A DNA stretch of 12,459 nucleotides from Acidobacteriota bacterium (GCA_024638355.1 JAHEKO010000068.1:1-12459); one strand, 5' to 3'. Shown: positions 1 through 7,759, counted from the first letter of the stretch. A program made the numbers and translations. Notes: a model not told the origin generated them from the sequence alone.

Positions 1-1296
1 GCGCGCCACCACGTGGCGGCTCCGGGGCAGGTGACGGGCGACCTCGTCGCCGAACCGGGGCGGCGTCGACGGGTCGTAGTAGCCCGAGAAGACCAGGGTG
101 GGCACGTCGGCCGTGGTGGGCTCGAGGTAGTCGCGAGGGAGCGCAGGGATGTCCAGGAGATCGCAGATGGCGCCGTACTGGTCGATCAGGTAGCTGCCGA
201 AGAAGGTGCCTTCGGTCAGCTCGTCCGCTCGGGCGCGATCGAAGAACGGCAGATCCTCGGCGCAGTAGACGCCGAAGTGGACGCCCATCGAGACCACCGG
301 ACGCAGCGCGACGTCGCGCTGCCAGAGCGCCTGGGCGAAAGGGCTCACGTCGCCGCTCGCCGCGCTCTCGTGGATGAGCTTGGGCAGGTTCGCGATGCGC
401 TGAGCCCCGTAGAGCATGCCCCGCAGGGCGTAGGAGAAGTCACCGCGGGTCATCTCCACCGCCACCTCGCTGCCATCGTCGCGGGTGACTCGGGTCTTCA
501 CCGGGCCGGCCTCGAACAGCCAGAGCAGCTTGCGAAACTCGGCCTCGAGCTCGGGGAAGGCCGCGGCGCAGCTCGCCTGTGCCTCACAGTCGTCGAGGAC
601 GCGCCCGAGCGCGTCGTGCGTCGTGCGCGCCATGCTCGAGGGGGCGCGGAAGCTGGTCGGCACCGCGCTGTCGAGCAGTGCCGCCGCGATGCTCTCGGGG
701 TGCCGTCGCATCCAGACCAGGGCGGTGCGGGTGCCGCCCGAAGCCCCCCACAGGACGACCCGGTCGTAACCGAGTCGTTCGCGCACCTCTTCGAGGTCTT
801 CGATCACGTGCGGCGTGGAGTAGAGGGAGAGCTCGGCGCGTGAAGAGAGATCCTCCAGGCAGGCGGCCATCTCGCCGGGCTTGAACAGCCCGCCGAACGC
901 GCGCCCGGGGTCGGCGTCCGCGTCGTTCAGGCAGAGGAGCGGGTTCGACTGCCCGGTGCCGCGCTGGTCGAGCATCACGAAGTCGCGGGTCTCGTTGACC
1001 GCGGCCAGCGGTCCGAGCGCCAGGCCCGCCAGATCGGTGGCGCCCTGGCCCGGGCCCCCGGCCAGCAAGAAGACCGGCTCGCGGCCGGTCGATTCTTCCG
1101 CCGGCAGCACGACCACGTTCAGGTCGATCTTGCGGCCCTCGGGGCGCCCACGATCTTCGAGAACCGGCAGGCTTCCGCACAGGGCCCGCTCGCCCAGGCG
1201 CTCTTCGTTGCAGGGCTCGAGGCTCGCCGCCGCCGGCCCGAAGGCCGCGAGCGACAGGGTCAAAACCAGCAGGCTCGTCGTCTCTCTTGTCATCAT
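1..1296 (-). CDS. Secreted alpha/beta-hydrolase, S33 / TAP-like peptidase family (3' end cut by window edge)
   Basis: Open reading frame of 432 codons with no stop before the window edge. Residues 1-24 look like a Sec signal peptide: a short basic start, the hydrophobic stretch LLVLTLSLAAFG, and an AAA|S cleavage site. The mature part has the order seen in TAP-like or prolyl-iminopeptidase-like hydrolases: an oxyanion loop LAGGPGQG (about 78-85), DQRGTGQSN (110-118), the nucleophile elbow WGASGG with Ser186, and FSGYYDPSTPP carrying the presumed catalytic Asp408. The catalytic His should lie just past the window edge. The elbow is G-A-S-G-G rather than the GxSYGG I would expect for this family. 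The start is the first of two adjacent ATGs, with AGGAG at 1305-1309 spaced 8 nt upstream. The likely role is periplasmic or extracellular hydrolysis of small peptides or esters; the substrate cannot be told. The family call is firm, the exact activity is not. Confidence 0.88.
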   Translation of the reverse strand, partial: MMTRETTSLLVLTLSLAAFGPAAASLEPCNEERLGERALCGSLPVLEDRGRPEGRKIDLNVVVLPAEESTGREPVFLLAGGPGQGATDLAGLALGPLAAVNETRDFVMLDQRGTGQSNPLLCLNDADADPGRAFGGLFKPGEMAACLEDLSSRAELSLYSTPHVIEDLEEVRERLGYDRVVLWGASGGTRTALVWMRRHPESIAAALLDSAVPTSFRAPSSMARTTHDALGRVLDDCEAQASCAAAFPELEAEFRKLLWLFEAGPVKTRVTRDDGSEVAVEMTRGDFSYALRGMLYGAQRIANLPKLIHESAASGDVSPFAQALWQRDVALRPVVSMGVHFGVYCAEDLPFFDRARADELTEGTFFGSYLIDQYGAICDLLDIPALPRDYLEPTTADVPTLVFSGYYDPSTPPRFGDEVARHLPRSRHVVAR

Positions 1297-1373
1297 CGCT
1301 CCGGCTCCTGTCGTCTCGGTTCGGTCGGAAGCTACCAGGCTTCCTGTTCCTGTACGGATTGGGGTCCGAAATG

Positions 1374-1379
1374 TGTCAA
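1374..1379 (-). promoter_or_regulatory. Possible -35 box for the hydrolase gene
   Basis: A perfect TTGACA lies on the minus strand about 80 nt upstream of the hydrolase ATG. At 17-19 nt spacing the best -10 candidates (CGTACA, TACAGG) are poor, so this is only a half-promoter by sequence. A small hairpin, GGAAGC-TACCAG-GCTTCC (1327-1344), would lie in the 5' leader. Confidence 0.2.
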
Positions 1380-1479
1380 GCGCGGCCCCGACGCCGGGGC
1401 GAAGCCACCGACTCGAGCCCTCGCCGCCGGTCCCGGCGCCACCTTGATCCACCCTGGATCGCGGCCGCGCGGATGCGTC

Positions 1480-1683
1480 TCCGGGGCCGGGTAGTGGTAC
1501 GGACAGGGCCAGCAGGCCCCGTCCAGGGCATAAAGCGCAGCGCCCCCACTCAGTCATCGCAAGAGGAGACTTGCCAGGCCTTGTCGCCTGGCAAGGCTCT
1601 CTCGTGCTCCCCATTCAGAAGGGGCGCGAGCCAGCCCAGGACGGGGTCTGCTGGCCCTGTCCGTACCACTACCCGGGGCCGGA
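1480..1683. repeat. 204-bp long inverted repeat (REP/BIME- or MITE-like palindromic element)
   Basis: Two 50-nt arms, 1480-1529 and 1634-1683, are reverse complements at 46 of 50 positions without gaps. A 29-nt core (1487-1515 with 1648-1676) is perfect. Nested inside and nearly coaxial are a 7-bp pairing GCGCCCC/GGGGCGC (1540-1546 with 1621-1627) and a perfect 10-bp hairpin, CTTGCCAGGC (1570-1579) / GCCTGGCAAG (1586-1595), with loop CTTGTC. The whole unit can fold as one long interrupted hairpin, or a DNA cruciform. It looks like two diverged inverted copies of a roughly 100-nt unit. It lies between the divergent hydrolase and acyl-CoA dehydrogenase genes, has no ORF of its own that looks real, and is not followed by a T-tract, so it is not a simple intrinsic terminator. 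I see no clear target-site duplication and no second copy in the window. Its identity as a dispersed repeat family is inference. Confidence 0.85.
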
Positions 1684-1701
1684 AGGGTGGCGGCTCCGTG
1701 C

Positions 1702-1707
1702 TACGAT
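1702..1707 (+). promoter_or_regulatory. Possible -10 element for the acyl-CoA dehydrogenase operon
   Basis: TACGAT matches the -10 consensus at four of six positions, including both outer T residues and A2, and lies 72 nt before the chosen ATG. No good -35 is visible at 16-18 nt spacing. That position would fall on the right edge of the palindrome, so the element could influence this promoter. Confidence 0.2.
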
Positions 1708-1778
1708 TCGGGGGTCGAGCGATGCCGAGTCGGGTCGTCCGCTGGGGCGCTCCGCAAACGGTGAAGAGGTGCGTCCGA

Positions 1779-2969
1779 ATGACAGTAGCGAGCGAACGTC
1801 CAGACGTGATGGATGACTCGATCAACTTCGGCCTCACGCCCGAGCAAGAGGCGATTCGAGAGACGGCGCGGCAGTTCGCGCTCAACGAGGTCGACCCGAT
1901 CGTCGAGGAGATCGACGAGGCGCAGAGGTTTCCCCTCGAGGTGTTCAAGAAGGCCGGCGAGCTCGGCTTTCTGGGAATCATCTTCCCCGAGGAGTACGGC
2001 GGTTCCGGCCTCGGCTACCTCGAGTACTACCTGGTGATCATGGAGCTGTCTCGAGTCGACCCGTCGGTCGGCTTGAGCGTTGCCGCCCACAACTCGCTGT
2101 GCACGAATCACATCTACAAGTTCGGCAGCGAAGAGCAGCGCCGGCGCTGGATGGTGCCGCTGGCCCGAGGCGAGAAGATCGGCGCCTGGAGCCTGACCGA
2201 GCCCGAGGCCGGCTCCGACGCCGCCGGTACGCGCACGCAGGCCGAGAAGGTCGACGGTGGCTGGCTGCTGAACGGCTCCAAGACCTTCACTACCCACGGT
2301 AGCGTCGGCGATACCTGCGTAGTCTTCGCCGTCACCGATCCGGCCGCACCCCGTCATCACAACATCTCCGCCTTCGTGCTGGAGGCGGGCATGGAGGGCT
2401 TCCGAGCCGGCAAGAAGGAGAACAAGCTGGGCACCCGGGCCTCGGATACCGCCGAGGTGATCATGGAGAACTGCCTGGTGCCCGAGGATCATCTGCTCGG
2501 CGAACGGGGCGAAGGCTTCATCCAGGCGCTCCAGATCCTCGACGGCGGCCGCATCTCGATCGCGGCGATGGGTGTCGGCACCGCCCGCGGCGCCTACGAG
2601 ACGGCGCGCGACTACGCGCGCGAGCGGAAACAGTTCCAGAAGCCGATCGCCGACTTCCAGGCGATCGGCTTCTATCTGGCCGAGATGGCGACCCGGATCG
2701 AGGCGGCGGAGCTCCTGTCGCTGGCGGCGGCCCGGGCGATGGACAACGGCGAGAACGTGTCGCGGCTCGCGGCCGAGGCCAAGCTGCTCGCCGGAGAGAC
2801 CGCGGTCTTCTGCGCCGAGCGCGGCGTGCAGATCCATGGCGGCTACGGCTTCGTCAAGGACTACCGGGCGGAGAAGTTCTACCGTGACTGCAAGCTGTGC
2901 ACGATCGGCGAGGGTACGAGCGAGATCCAGAAGCTGGTGATCGCCAGGCGCCTGCTCGCACGGAGCTGA
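1779..2969 (+). CDS. Acyl-CoA dehydrogenase (short-chain / branched-chain type)
   Basis: A 396-residue FAD enzyme that introduces the alpha,beta double bond into acyl-CoA thioesters and passes electrons to electron-transfer flavoprotein. The full family architecture is visible: helical N-terminal domain (LTPEQEAIRETARQFA), FAD/substrate signature WSLTEPEAGSDAAGT, beta-barrel, and C-terminal helical domain with QIHGGYGFVKDYRAEKFYRD. The catalytic base is Glu378 in GEGTSEIQ, the position used by short-chain and butyryl-CoA dehydrogenases. Start choice: AAGAGG (1764-1769) sits 9 nt before the ATG at 1779. An alternative ATG at 1809 gives 386 residues and places the base at residue 368, as in classical short-chain enzymes, but has no clear ribosome site. 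It is the first gene of the operon; its stop overlaps the meaB start by one base. Chain-length and branch preference cannot be read, but the methylmalonyl-CoA neighbours suggest branched-chain amino acid or odd-chain acyl-CoA breakdown. Confidence 0.95.
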   Translation: MTVASERPDVMDDSINFGLTPEQEAIRETARQFALNEVDPIVEEIDEAQRFPLEVFKKAGELGFLGIIFPEEYGGSGLGYLEYYLVIMELSRVDPSVGLSVAAHNSLCTNHIYKFGSEEQRRRWMVPLARGEKIGAWSLTEPEAGSDAAGTRTQAEKVDGGWLLNGSKTFTTHGSVGDTCVVFAVTDPAAPRHHNISAFVLEAGMEGFRAGKKENKLGTRASDTAEVIMENCLVPEDHLLGERGEGFIQALQILDGGRISIAAMGVGTARGAYETARDYARERKQFQKPIADFQAIGFYLAEMATRIEAAELLSLAAARAMDNGENVSRLAAEAKLLAGETAVFCAERGVQIHGGYGFVKDYRAEKFYRDCKLCTIGEGTSEIQKLVIARRLLARS

Positions 2970-3943
2970 TGTCACCGGCCCGCAGGCGCGGCCTCGGCCT
3001 CGAAGAGCTGCTCGAGGGGATCGCCGAGCGCAAGACGCGCGCTCTGGCGCGCGCCGTCTCGCTGATCGAAGATCAGGATCCCCTGCGCGACCAGCTGATT
3101 CGTCGCCTCTACCCAAGCATCGGCGGCGCGCGGGTGATCGGCATCACCGGACCGCCGGGCGCCGGCAAGAGCACCATCGTCGATCGGCTCGCTCACCTGC
3201 TGCGCCAGGAAGATCAGCTGGTCGGCATTCTGGCGGTCGATCCGACCAGCCCCTTCACCGGCGGCTCGATCCTCGGCGATCGGATCCGCATGCAGCGGCT
3301 CTACACCGATCCCGGCGTCTTCATCCGGTCGATGGCCACTCGCGGCGCGATGGGCGGCCTGGCGCGGGCGACCCTCGATGCGGTGGACCTGCTCGACGCC
3401 GCCGGCTACGACTGGATCCTGGTGGAGACCGTCGGCGTCGGCCAGGACGAAGTGGACGTGGTGCGCTGCGTCGACTCCGTCGTGCTGGTGACGCTTCCCG
3501 GCCTCGGCGACGACATCCAGGCGATCAAGGCCGGCATCATGGAGATCGCCGACCTGTTCGTGGTCAACAAGGCCGATCGCGAGGGCTCCGACCGGGCGGT
3601 ACGCGATCTGGAGATGGTCCTGAGCCTGGAGGAGAGCCGCGATCCGCGGCCGCCGATCCTCAAGACGGTAGCGAGCCGCGGCGAGGGTCTGCCTCAGCTT
3701 CTCGACGAGCTGCGGCGCCACCAGGAGTGGCTGCGGAGCGACGGCGAGCTGGAGCGCCGGCGGCGGTCGCGCTTGCGCCTGCGGGTGGAGAACCTGCTCA
3801 AGGAGCGCGTGCTGGTCGCGGTCGACCGGGTGGTCGGCCTGGACAGCACGCTCGAACGGGCCTTCGCCGACCACGAGGATCCGTACTCGGTCGCCGAGCG
3901 GCTGTTCAATGCGGTCGGCGCGTCCGGGCCGCGGGAGGAGTGA
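2969..3943 (+). CDS. meaB: Methylmalonyl-CoA mutase-associated GTPase MeaB (ArgK/LAO ATPase family)
   Basis: A 324-residue G3E-class P-loop GTPase. In this family MeaB gates delivery of adenosylcobalamin to methylmalonyl-CoA mutase and protects the mutase from inactivation. Visible motifs are the N-terminal helical segment, Walker A GPPGAGKST (61-69), the switch I/Mg region LAVDPTSPFTGGSILGDRIRM, the Walker B/switch II region VETVGVGQDEVDV, and the base-recognition motif NKAD. The C-terminal helical region (RLRLRVENLLKERVL) fits the dimerisation arm. Length matches the family. The ATG overlaps the preceding TGA (TGATG), which implies translational coupling, with GGAG just 3 nt upstream. The mutase subunits are not in this window. 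Family assignment is secure. The mutase-chaperone role follows from the family plus the adjacent epimerase gene. Confidence 0.95.
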   Translation: MSPARRRGLGLEELLEGIAERKTRALARAVSLIEDQDPLRDQLIRRLYPSIGGARVIGITGPPGAGKSTIVDRLAHLLRQEDQLVGILAVDPTSPFTGGSILGDRIRMQRLYTDPGVFIRSMATRGAMGGLARATLDAVDLLDAAGYDWILVETVGVGQDEVDVVRCVDSVVLVTLPGLGDDIQAIKAGIMEIADLFVVNKADREGSDRAVRDLEMVLSLEESRDPRPPILKTVASRGEGLPQLLDELRRHQEWLRSDGELERRRRSRLRLRVENLLKERVLVAVDRVVGLDSTLERAFADHEDPYSVAERLFNAVGASGPREE

Positions 3944-3947
3944 GACC

Positions 3948-4370
3948 ATGATCGAGTCGATCGATCACATCGGAATCGCCGTCGAGTCGATCGATGTTTC
4001 ACGCGCCTTCTGGGAGAACCTCGGGCTGGCGGTCGAAAGGATCGAGGAGGTGCCCCACGAGGGGGTGCGGGTGGCGATGATCCGCTGCGGCGGCAGCTGG
4101 ATCGAGCTGCTCGAGCCGCTCGGTCCCGAGTCGCCCATCGCCCGCTTCCTGGCCAAGCGTGGCCCCGGGATCCACCATCTGTGCCTGGCGTCGAGCGACG
4201 TGGTGTCCGACGATACGCGGCTGCGGGCGGCCGGCTATCGGCTGCTGCGAGAGGCGCCGACGCGCGGCGCCGGCGGATGCTGGGTCCAATTCGTCCATCC
4301 GCACAGCGCCGGAGGGGTGCTGCTCGAGCTCTCCCAGCCCGACGCCGGCGACGCCGGGGGAGAGGGGTAG
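3948..4370 (+). CDS. mce: Methylmalonyl-CoA epimerase (vicinal oxygen chelate family)
   Basis: A 140-residue glyoxalase-fold metalloenzyme that interconverts (S)- and (R)-methylmalonyl-CoA, linking propionyl-CoA carboxylase to the B12-dependent mutase. Both beta-alpha-beta-beta-beta modules are visible: DHIGIAV with metal-ligand His7, IELLEP near 52-57, GIHHLCL with the second His ligand (76 or 77), and the C-terminal FVHPHSAGGVLLELSQ with ligand Glu127. These are the positions expected from characterised epimerases. The start has a strong GGGAGGAG (3933-3940) 7 nt upstream of the ATG and lies 4 nt past the meaB stop. Placement directly after meaB supports the specific epimerase call over a generic glyoxalase/dioxygenase superfamily label. 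Confidence 0.93.
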   Translation: MIESIDHIGIAVESIDVSRAFWENLGLAVERIEEVPHEGVRVAMIRCGGSWIELLEPLGPESPIARFLAKRGPGIHHLCLASSDVVSDDTRLRAAGYRLLREAPTRGAGGCWVQFVHPHSAGGVLLELSQPDAGDAGGEG

Positions 4371-4373
4371 AGC

Positions 4374-4721
4374 ATGAGCAGCTCGCGCCTCGACGCTCTC
4401 GCTCCCGTCCTGGTCCACCTGGCCAATCCGACCGAGAAATACTGGGGCATCCTCGAGAGGCTCGACGGCACCGGGGTGATCCTGCGCGGCATCCAGCTGT
4501 CGAGCTTCGATGACTGGGTCACCCAGGTCGCGCAGCAGCGCTCGCCGTCGCTCGGCCTGTCGAACGTCTTCGTGCCGATGTTGAGAGTCGAGCGGATCTT
4601 CCTGGACGAGCAGATCGGCGAGGTCGAGAGCTACTGCCAGCGCTTCGAGCGGCGCGTCGGCGTGAGCGTCGAGAGCTACCTCGGGCTGCCGGGCGGCGGC
4701 GAGGGCGAGGTTCCTTCCTAG
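4374..4721 (+). CDS. Conserved-looking small protein of unknown function, Sm/SH3-like pattern
   Basis: A 115-residue protein that I do not recognise. It starts 3 nt after the epimerase stop, with a purine-rich ribosome site GGGAGAGGGG (4359-4368), so it belongs to the same operon. Residues 12-80 show the alternation of a small five-strand barrel: VLVHLANP, KYWGILERLD, GVILRGIQL, then VFVPMLRVERIFLDE. Strand 2 ending in Leu-Asp, the following G-V-x-L-R, and the late V-P-M-x-R-V-E-R-I strand recall the Sm1/Sm2 halves of LSm/Hfq-like proteins. The tail (85-105) looks helical (ESYCQRFERRVGVSVESYL) and the last ten residues are Gly/Glu-rich. There is no signal peptide or membrane segment, so it is likely cytosolic. 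Coding reality is supported by operon spacing and non-random composition. The fold is inference by eye, and no function is assigned. Confidence 0.8.
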   Translation: MSSSRLDALAPVLVHLANPTEKYWGILERLDGTGVILRGIQLSSFDDWVTQVAQQRSPSLGLSNVFVPMLRVERIFLDEQIGEVESYCQRFERRVGVSVESYLGLPGGGEGEVPS

Positions 4722-4734
4722 CCTGACCGGCTAG
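4718..4734. terminator. Hairpin containing both stop codons of two convergent genes
   Basis: CTAGCC-TGACC-GGCTAG is a perfect 6-bp stem with a 5-nt loop. The left arm contains the TAG of the plus-strand gene ending at 4721, and the right arm contains the TAG of the minus-strand gene ending at 4731. There is no T-tract on either side, so classical intrinsic termination is doubtful. It may mark or protect the 3' ends of both transcripts. Confidence 0.3.
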
Positions 4735-5552
4735 AACTGGACGTTCTGGATGTAGAAGGTCGAGGGGTCCAGATCGCCGTCGACGAGGATCTGGGCCAGC
4801 GACCGCGTCAGAACGAACTGACCGGCCGGCTCGCGCTCGGCGGTGCTGAGCAGGAGCTCGAAGACGGCCGAGTTCGACGGGTAGAGATCGCGCGCGTGCA
4901 CCAGCGCGCTGGCGGCCACTTCCAGAGCCCGGAAGACCGACGCCTCGGAGTTGGTCGTCAGATCGATGAGCAGTCGCTCGGGCCGCGTCCCCTGCGAGAT
5001 GAGCACCTGCTCGACTCCCTGGGCGCGAAAGATGCGCTGGACCTCGGCGGCCATGTCGAGATCCGAGAACGGCCGTCGCGGCAGCTCCCGGAAGTCGACC
5101 CCGGCGCCCTCCGCCTCGGCGCTCTCGGCCTCGGGCACCGGCCGCCGGGCGGGCGGTCGGCTGGCCACCGCCGACCGGCGCTCGCCGATCAGGTCGGAGA
5201 GCGAGCCCTCGTCAGCCGGCTCCTCCTCGGCCGGCATCTCGGTGAGCTTGCCGTCGTCGAGCACCAGGGCGCTGCCGTAGCCGCCCAGATTGGCCTCGCG
5301 CGTGCGCTCCGCGTCGATCTCGGTGGCGGCAATCGAGGTGCGAGCGCCGTTCTGCAGGGTGATGATCGCCTGGTCGCCGCGGATCTCGTACGCCTCCTTG
5401 GCGATCAGCCGCGAACCGTCCTTGAGATAGATGGTGTAGGCGAAGGCCGGCGCCGCGGTCAGCGCCAGCAGGCAGATCGCCAGGAGGAAGGTCGCGGCTT
5501 TCTCCCACCTCGGTCGAATCGGGCTCGACTTCTCCGGTCTCGATCCGTGCAT
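4731..5552 (-). CDS. Exported protein of unknown function with N-terminal signal peptide
   Basis: A 273-residue protein. Residues 1-38 form a signal peptide with a basic n-region, the core TFLLAICLLALTAAPAFA, and an AFA|YT cleavage site, so it should be exported to the periplasm. The mature N-terminus (YTIYLKDGSRLIAKEAY, then GDQAIITLQNGARTSI) reads as a small beta-rich domain. A Glu/Ala/Pro-rich, probably disordered linker follows (about 112-160). The C-terminal domain (about 165-273) contains RPERLLIDLTTNSEASVFRALEVAA and ends FYIQNVQF. I cannot name a family. The start is uncertain: ATG at 5552 is preceded by GTG at 5555 and by no good Shine-Dalgarno, and a -10-like TATGAT lies so close that the mRNA may be nearly leaderless. 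An in-frame extension upstream would run into the DAHP synthase gene and is rejected. Confidence 0.8.
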   Translation of the reverse strand: MHGSRPEKSSPIRPRWEKAATFLLAICLLALTAAPAFAYTIYLKDGSRLIAKEAYEIRGDQAIITLQNGARTSIAATEIDAERTREANLGGYGSALVLDDGKLTEMPAEEEPADEGSLSDLIGERRSAVASRPPARRPVPEAESAEAEGAGVDFRELPRRPFSDLDMAAEVQRIFRAQGVEQVLISQGTRPERLLIDLTTNSEASVFRALEVAASALVHARDLYPSNSAVFELLLSTAEREPAGQFVLTRSLAQILVDGDLDPSTFYIQNVQF

Positions 5553-5557
5553 CACTC

Positions 5558-5563
5558 TATAAT
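5558..5563 (+). promoter_or_regulatory. Candidate -10 element for the aroF-carA-lol operon
   Basis: A perfect TATAAT on the plus strand. Initiation near 5570 would give a leader of about 50 nt that includes the strong ribosome site at 5604-5611. No good -35 is present at 16-18 nt (CGGTCT at 17 nt), so an activator or a lineage-specific sigma factor may be needed. Confidence 0.5.
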
Positions 5564-5567
5564 CATA
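5562..5567 (-). promoter_or_regulatory. Candidate -10 element for the exported-protein gene
   Basis: TATGAT on the minus strand matches the -10 consensus at five of six positions. A start site about 7 nt downstream falls at or next to 5555-5552, that is, on the GTG/ATG start itself. The -35 at 17 nt spacing (CTCCCA, 5585-5590) is weak. It overlaps the plus-strand -10 by two bases. Confidence 0.4.
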
Positions 5568-5619
5568 CCCCGCCGTCCCGAGGATGGGAGCGGCAGGTGT
5601 CACAGGAGGAGCTCGGACG

Positions 5620-6651
5620 ATGTTGGTGGTGATGCGGATGGACGCCAGGGAGGAGGACATCCGTGGTGCCGTCGAGAAGATCGAATCCCACGGCCTCAAG
5701 GCCCACCCGATCCCGGGTGCGCAGCGCACCGCAATCGGCATTACCGGGAACATCGGCATCGTCGAACCGGTGCTGTTCGAGTCGCTGCCGGGCGTCCTCG
5801 AGGTCATCCAGGTCAGCCACCCGTACAAGCTGGTCTCGCGTGAGTTCAAGGCGGAGGCGACCGTCGTCGACGTCTCCGGGGTCAAGATCGGCGGCCGCGA
5901 CCTGGCGATCATCGCCGGCCCGTGCTCGGTCGAAAGCTACGATCAGACCCTGCGGATCGCACGCGCGATCAAGGAGGCGGGCGCCCACCTGCTCCGTGGC
6001 GGCGCGTACAAGCCGCGCACCAGCCCCTATAGCTTTCAGGGGCTGGGTCGAGAGGGCCTCGAGATCCTGGCACGGGTGCGCGAGGAGACGGGGCTGCCGG
6101 TGGTCACCGAGGCGCTCGACATCGACGTCCTCGACCTGGTGGCCGAGTACGCCGACATGGTCCAGATCGGCGCCCGCAACATGCAGAACTACACGCTGCT
6201 GAAGCGCGCCGGTCGGTGCGGCAAGCCGGTGCTGCTCAAGCGCGGAATGAACGCCACGGTCACCGAGCTGCTGCTCGCCGCCGAGTACATCCTCGACCAG
6301 GGAAACAACCAGGTGGTGCTGTGCGAGCGCGGCATCCGGACCTTCGCCGACCACACCCGCAATACGCTCGACGTGGCGGCGATTCCGGCCGTGCATCGGA
6401 TCAGTCATCTGCCGATCATCGCCGACCCCAGCCACGCGGCGGGGAAGCGCCACAAGGTCGTGGCGCTGTCGCGCTCGTCGGTGGCGGTCGGCGCCGACGG
6501 TCTGATGGTGGAGGTCCACGACGCGCCGGAGGAGGCGCTCTCCGACGGCTACCAGGCGCTGAGCCCGGGAGAGTTCTCCGACCTCATGGTGGAGGTCCGA
6601 AACCTGGCTCCGGTCGTCGACCGGGATGTGCCCAGCTACGTCGGGACCTGA
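5620..6651 (+). CDS. aroF: 3-deoxy-7-phosphoheptulonate synthase (DAHP synthase, type I-beta)
   Basis: A 343-residue enzyme that condenses phosphoenolpyruvate and erythrose 4-phosphate in the first step of the shikimate pathway. Residues 1 to about 70 (MLVVMRMDAREEDI through LFESLPGVLEV) form the ferredoxin-like N-terminal domain typical of the Thermotoga-type I-beta enzymes, where it mediates aromatic amino acid feedback. The TIM-barrel carries AGPCSVES, RGGAYKPRTSPYSFQG, KRGM, CERGIRTF and DPSHAAGKRH. Counting from this start puts the metal ligands at Cys102, His272, Glu298 and Asp309, the same numbers I recall for the Thermotoga maritima enzyme, which supports the start. AGGAGGAG (5604-5611) lies 8 nt before the ATG. 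It is the first gene of a probable three-gene operon. The symbol aroF is the usual label for this subtype; others use aroG or aroA. Confidence 0.96.
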   Translation: MLVVMRMDAREEDIRGAVEKIESHGLKAHPIPGAQRTAIGITGNIGIVEPVLFESLPGVLEVIQVSHPYKLVSREFKAEATVVDVSGVKIGGRDLAIIAGPCSVESYDQTLRIARAIKEAGAHLLRGGAYKPRTSPYSFQGLGREGLEILARVREETGLPVVTEALDIDVLDLVAEYADMVQIGARNMQNYTLLKRAGRCGKPVLLKRGMNATVTELLLAAEYILDQGNNQVVLCERGIRTFADHTRNTLDVAAIPAVHRISHLPIIADPSHAAGKRHKVVALSRSSVAVGADGLMVEVHDAPEEALSDGYQALSPGEFSDLMVEVRNLAPVVDRDVPSYVGT

Positions 6652-6662
6652 GTTGCGGCGAC

Positions 6663-7757
<1,095 letters not shown>

Positions 7758-7759
7758 CC

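Larger units (their letters stand above)
1297..1778. other. Intergenic region between divergent genes
   Basis: This 482-bp stretch without a convincing gene holds the leader of the hydrolase gene (with a 6-bp hairpin at 1327-1344), a small hairpin GATCC-ACCCT-GGATC (1446-1460) just left of the palindrome, the palindrome itself, and about 95 bp that should carry the promoter and leader of the acyl-CoA dehydrogenase operon. The dehydrogenase frame stays open upstream through this region, but it translates the palindrome arms and has no homology-like character, so I treat it as non-coding. Confidence 0.7.

Noticed and set aside
1287..1778. In-frame open extension upstream of the acyl-CoA dehydrogenase, giving a 560-residue protein
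   Set aside because: It translates through the palindrome and gives Arg/Pro/Ser-rich sequence unlike any dehydrogenase N-terminus. A ribosome site and a normal N-terminus exist at 1779.
1701..3949. Long minus-strand open frames opposite the dehydrogenase and meaB genes
   Set aside because: These are typical high-GC antisense shadows. The translations are low-complexity His/Arg/Ala/Asp-rich, while the plus strand carries complete enzyme motifs.
4896..5843. 315-residue plus-strand open frame overlapping the exported protein and the aroF start
   Set aside because: It covers the aroF promoter and ribosome site and has shadow composition. The minus strand shows a proper signal peptide.
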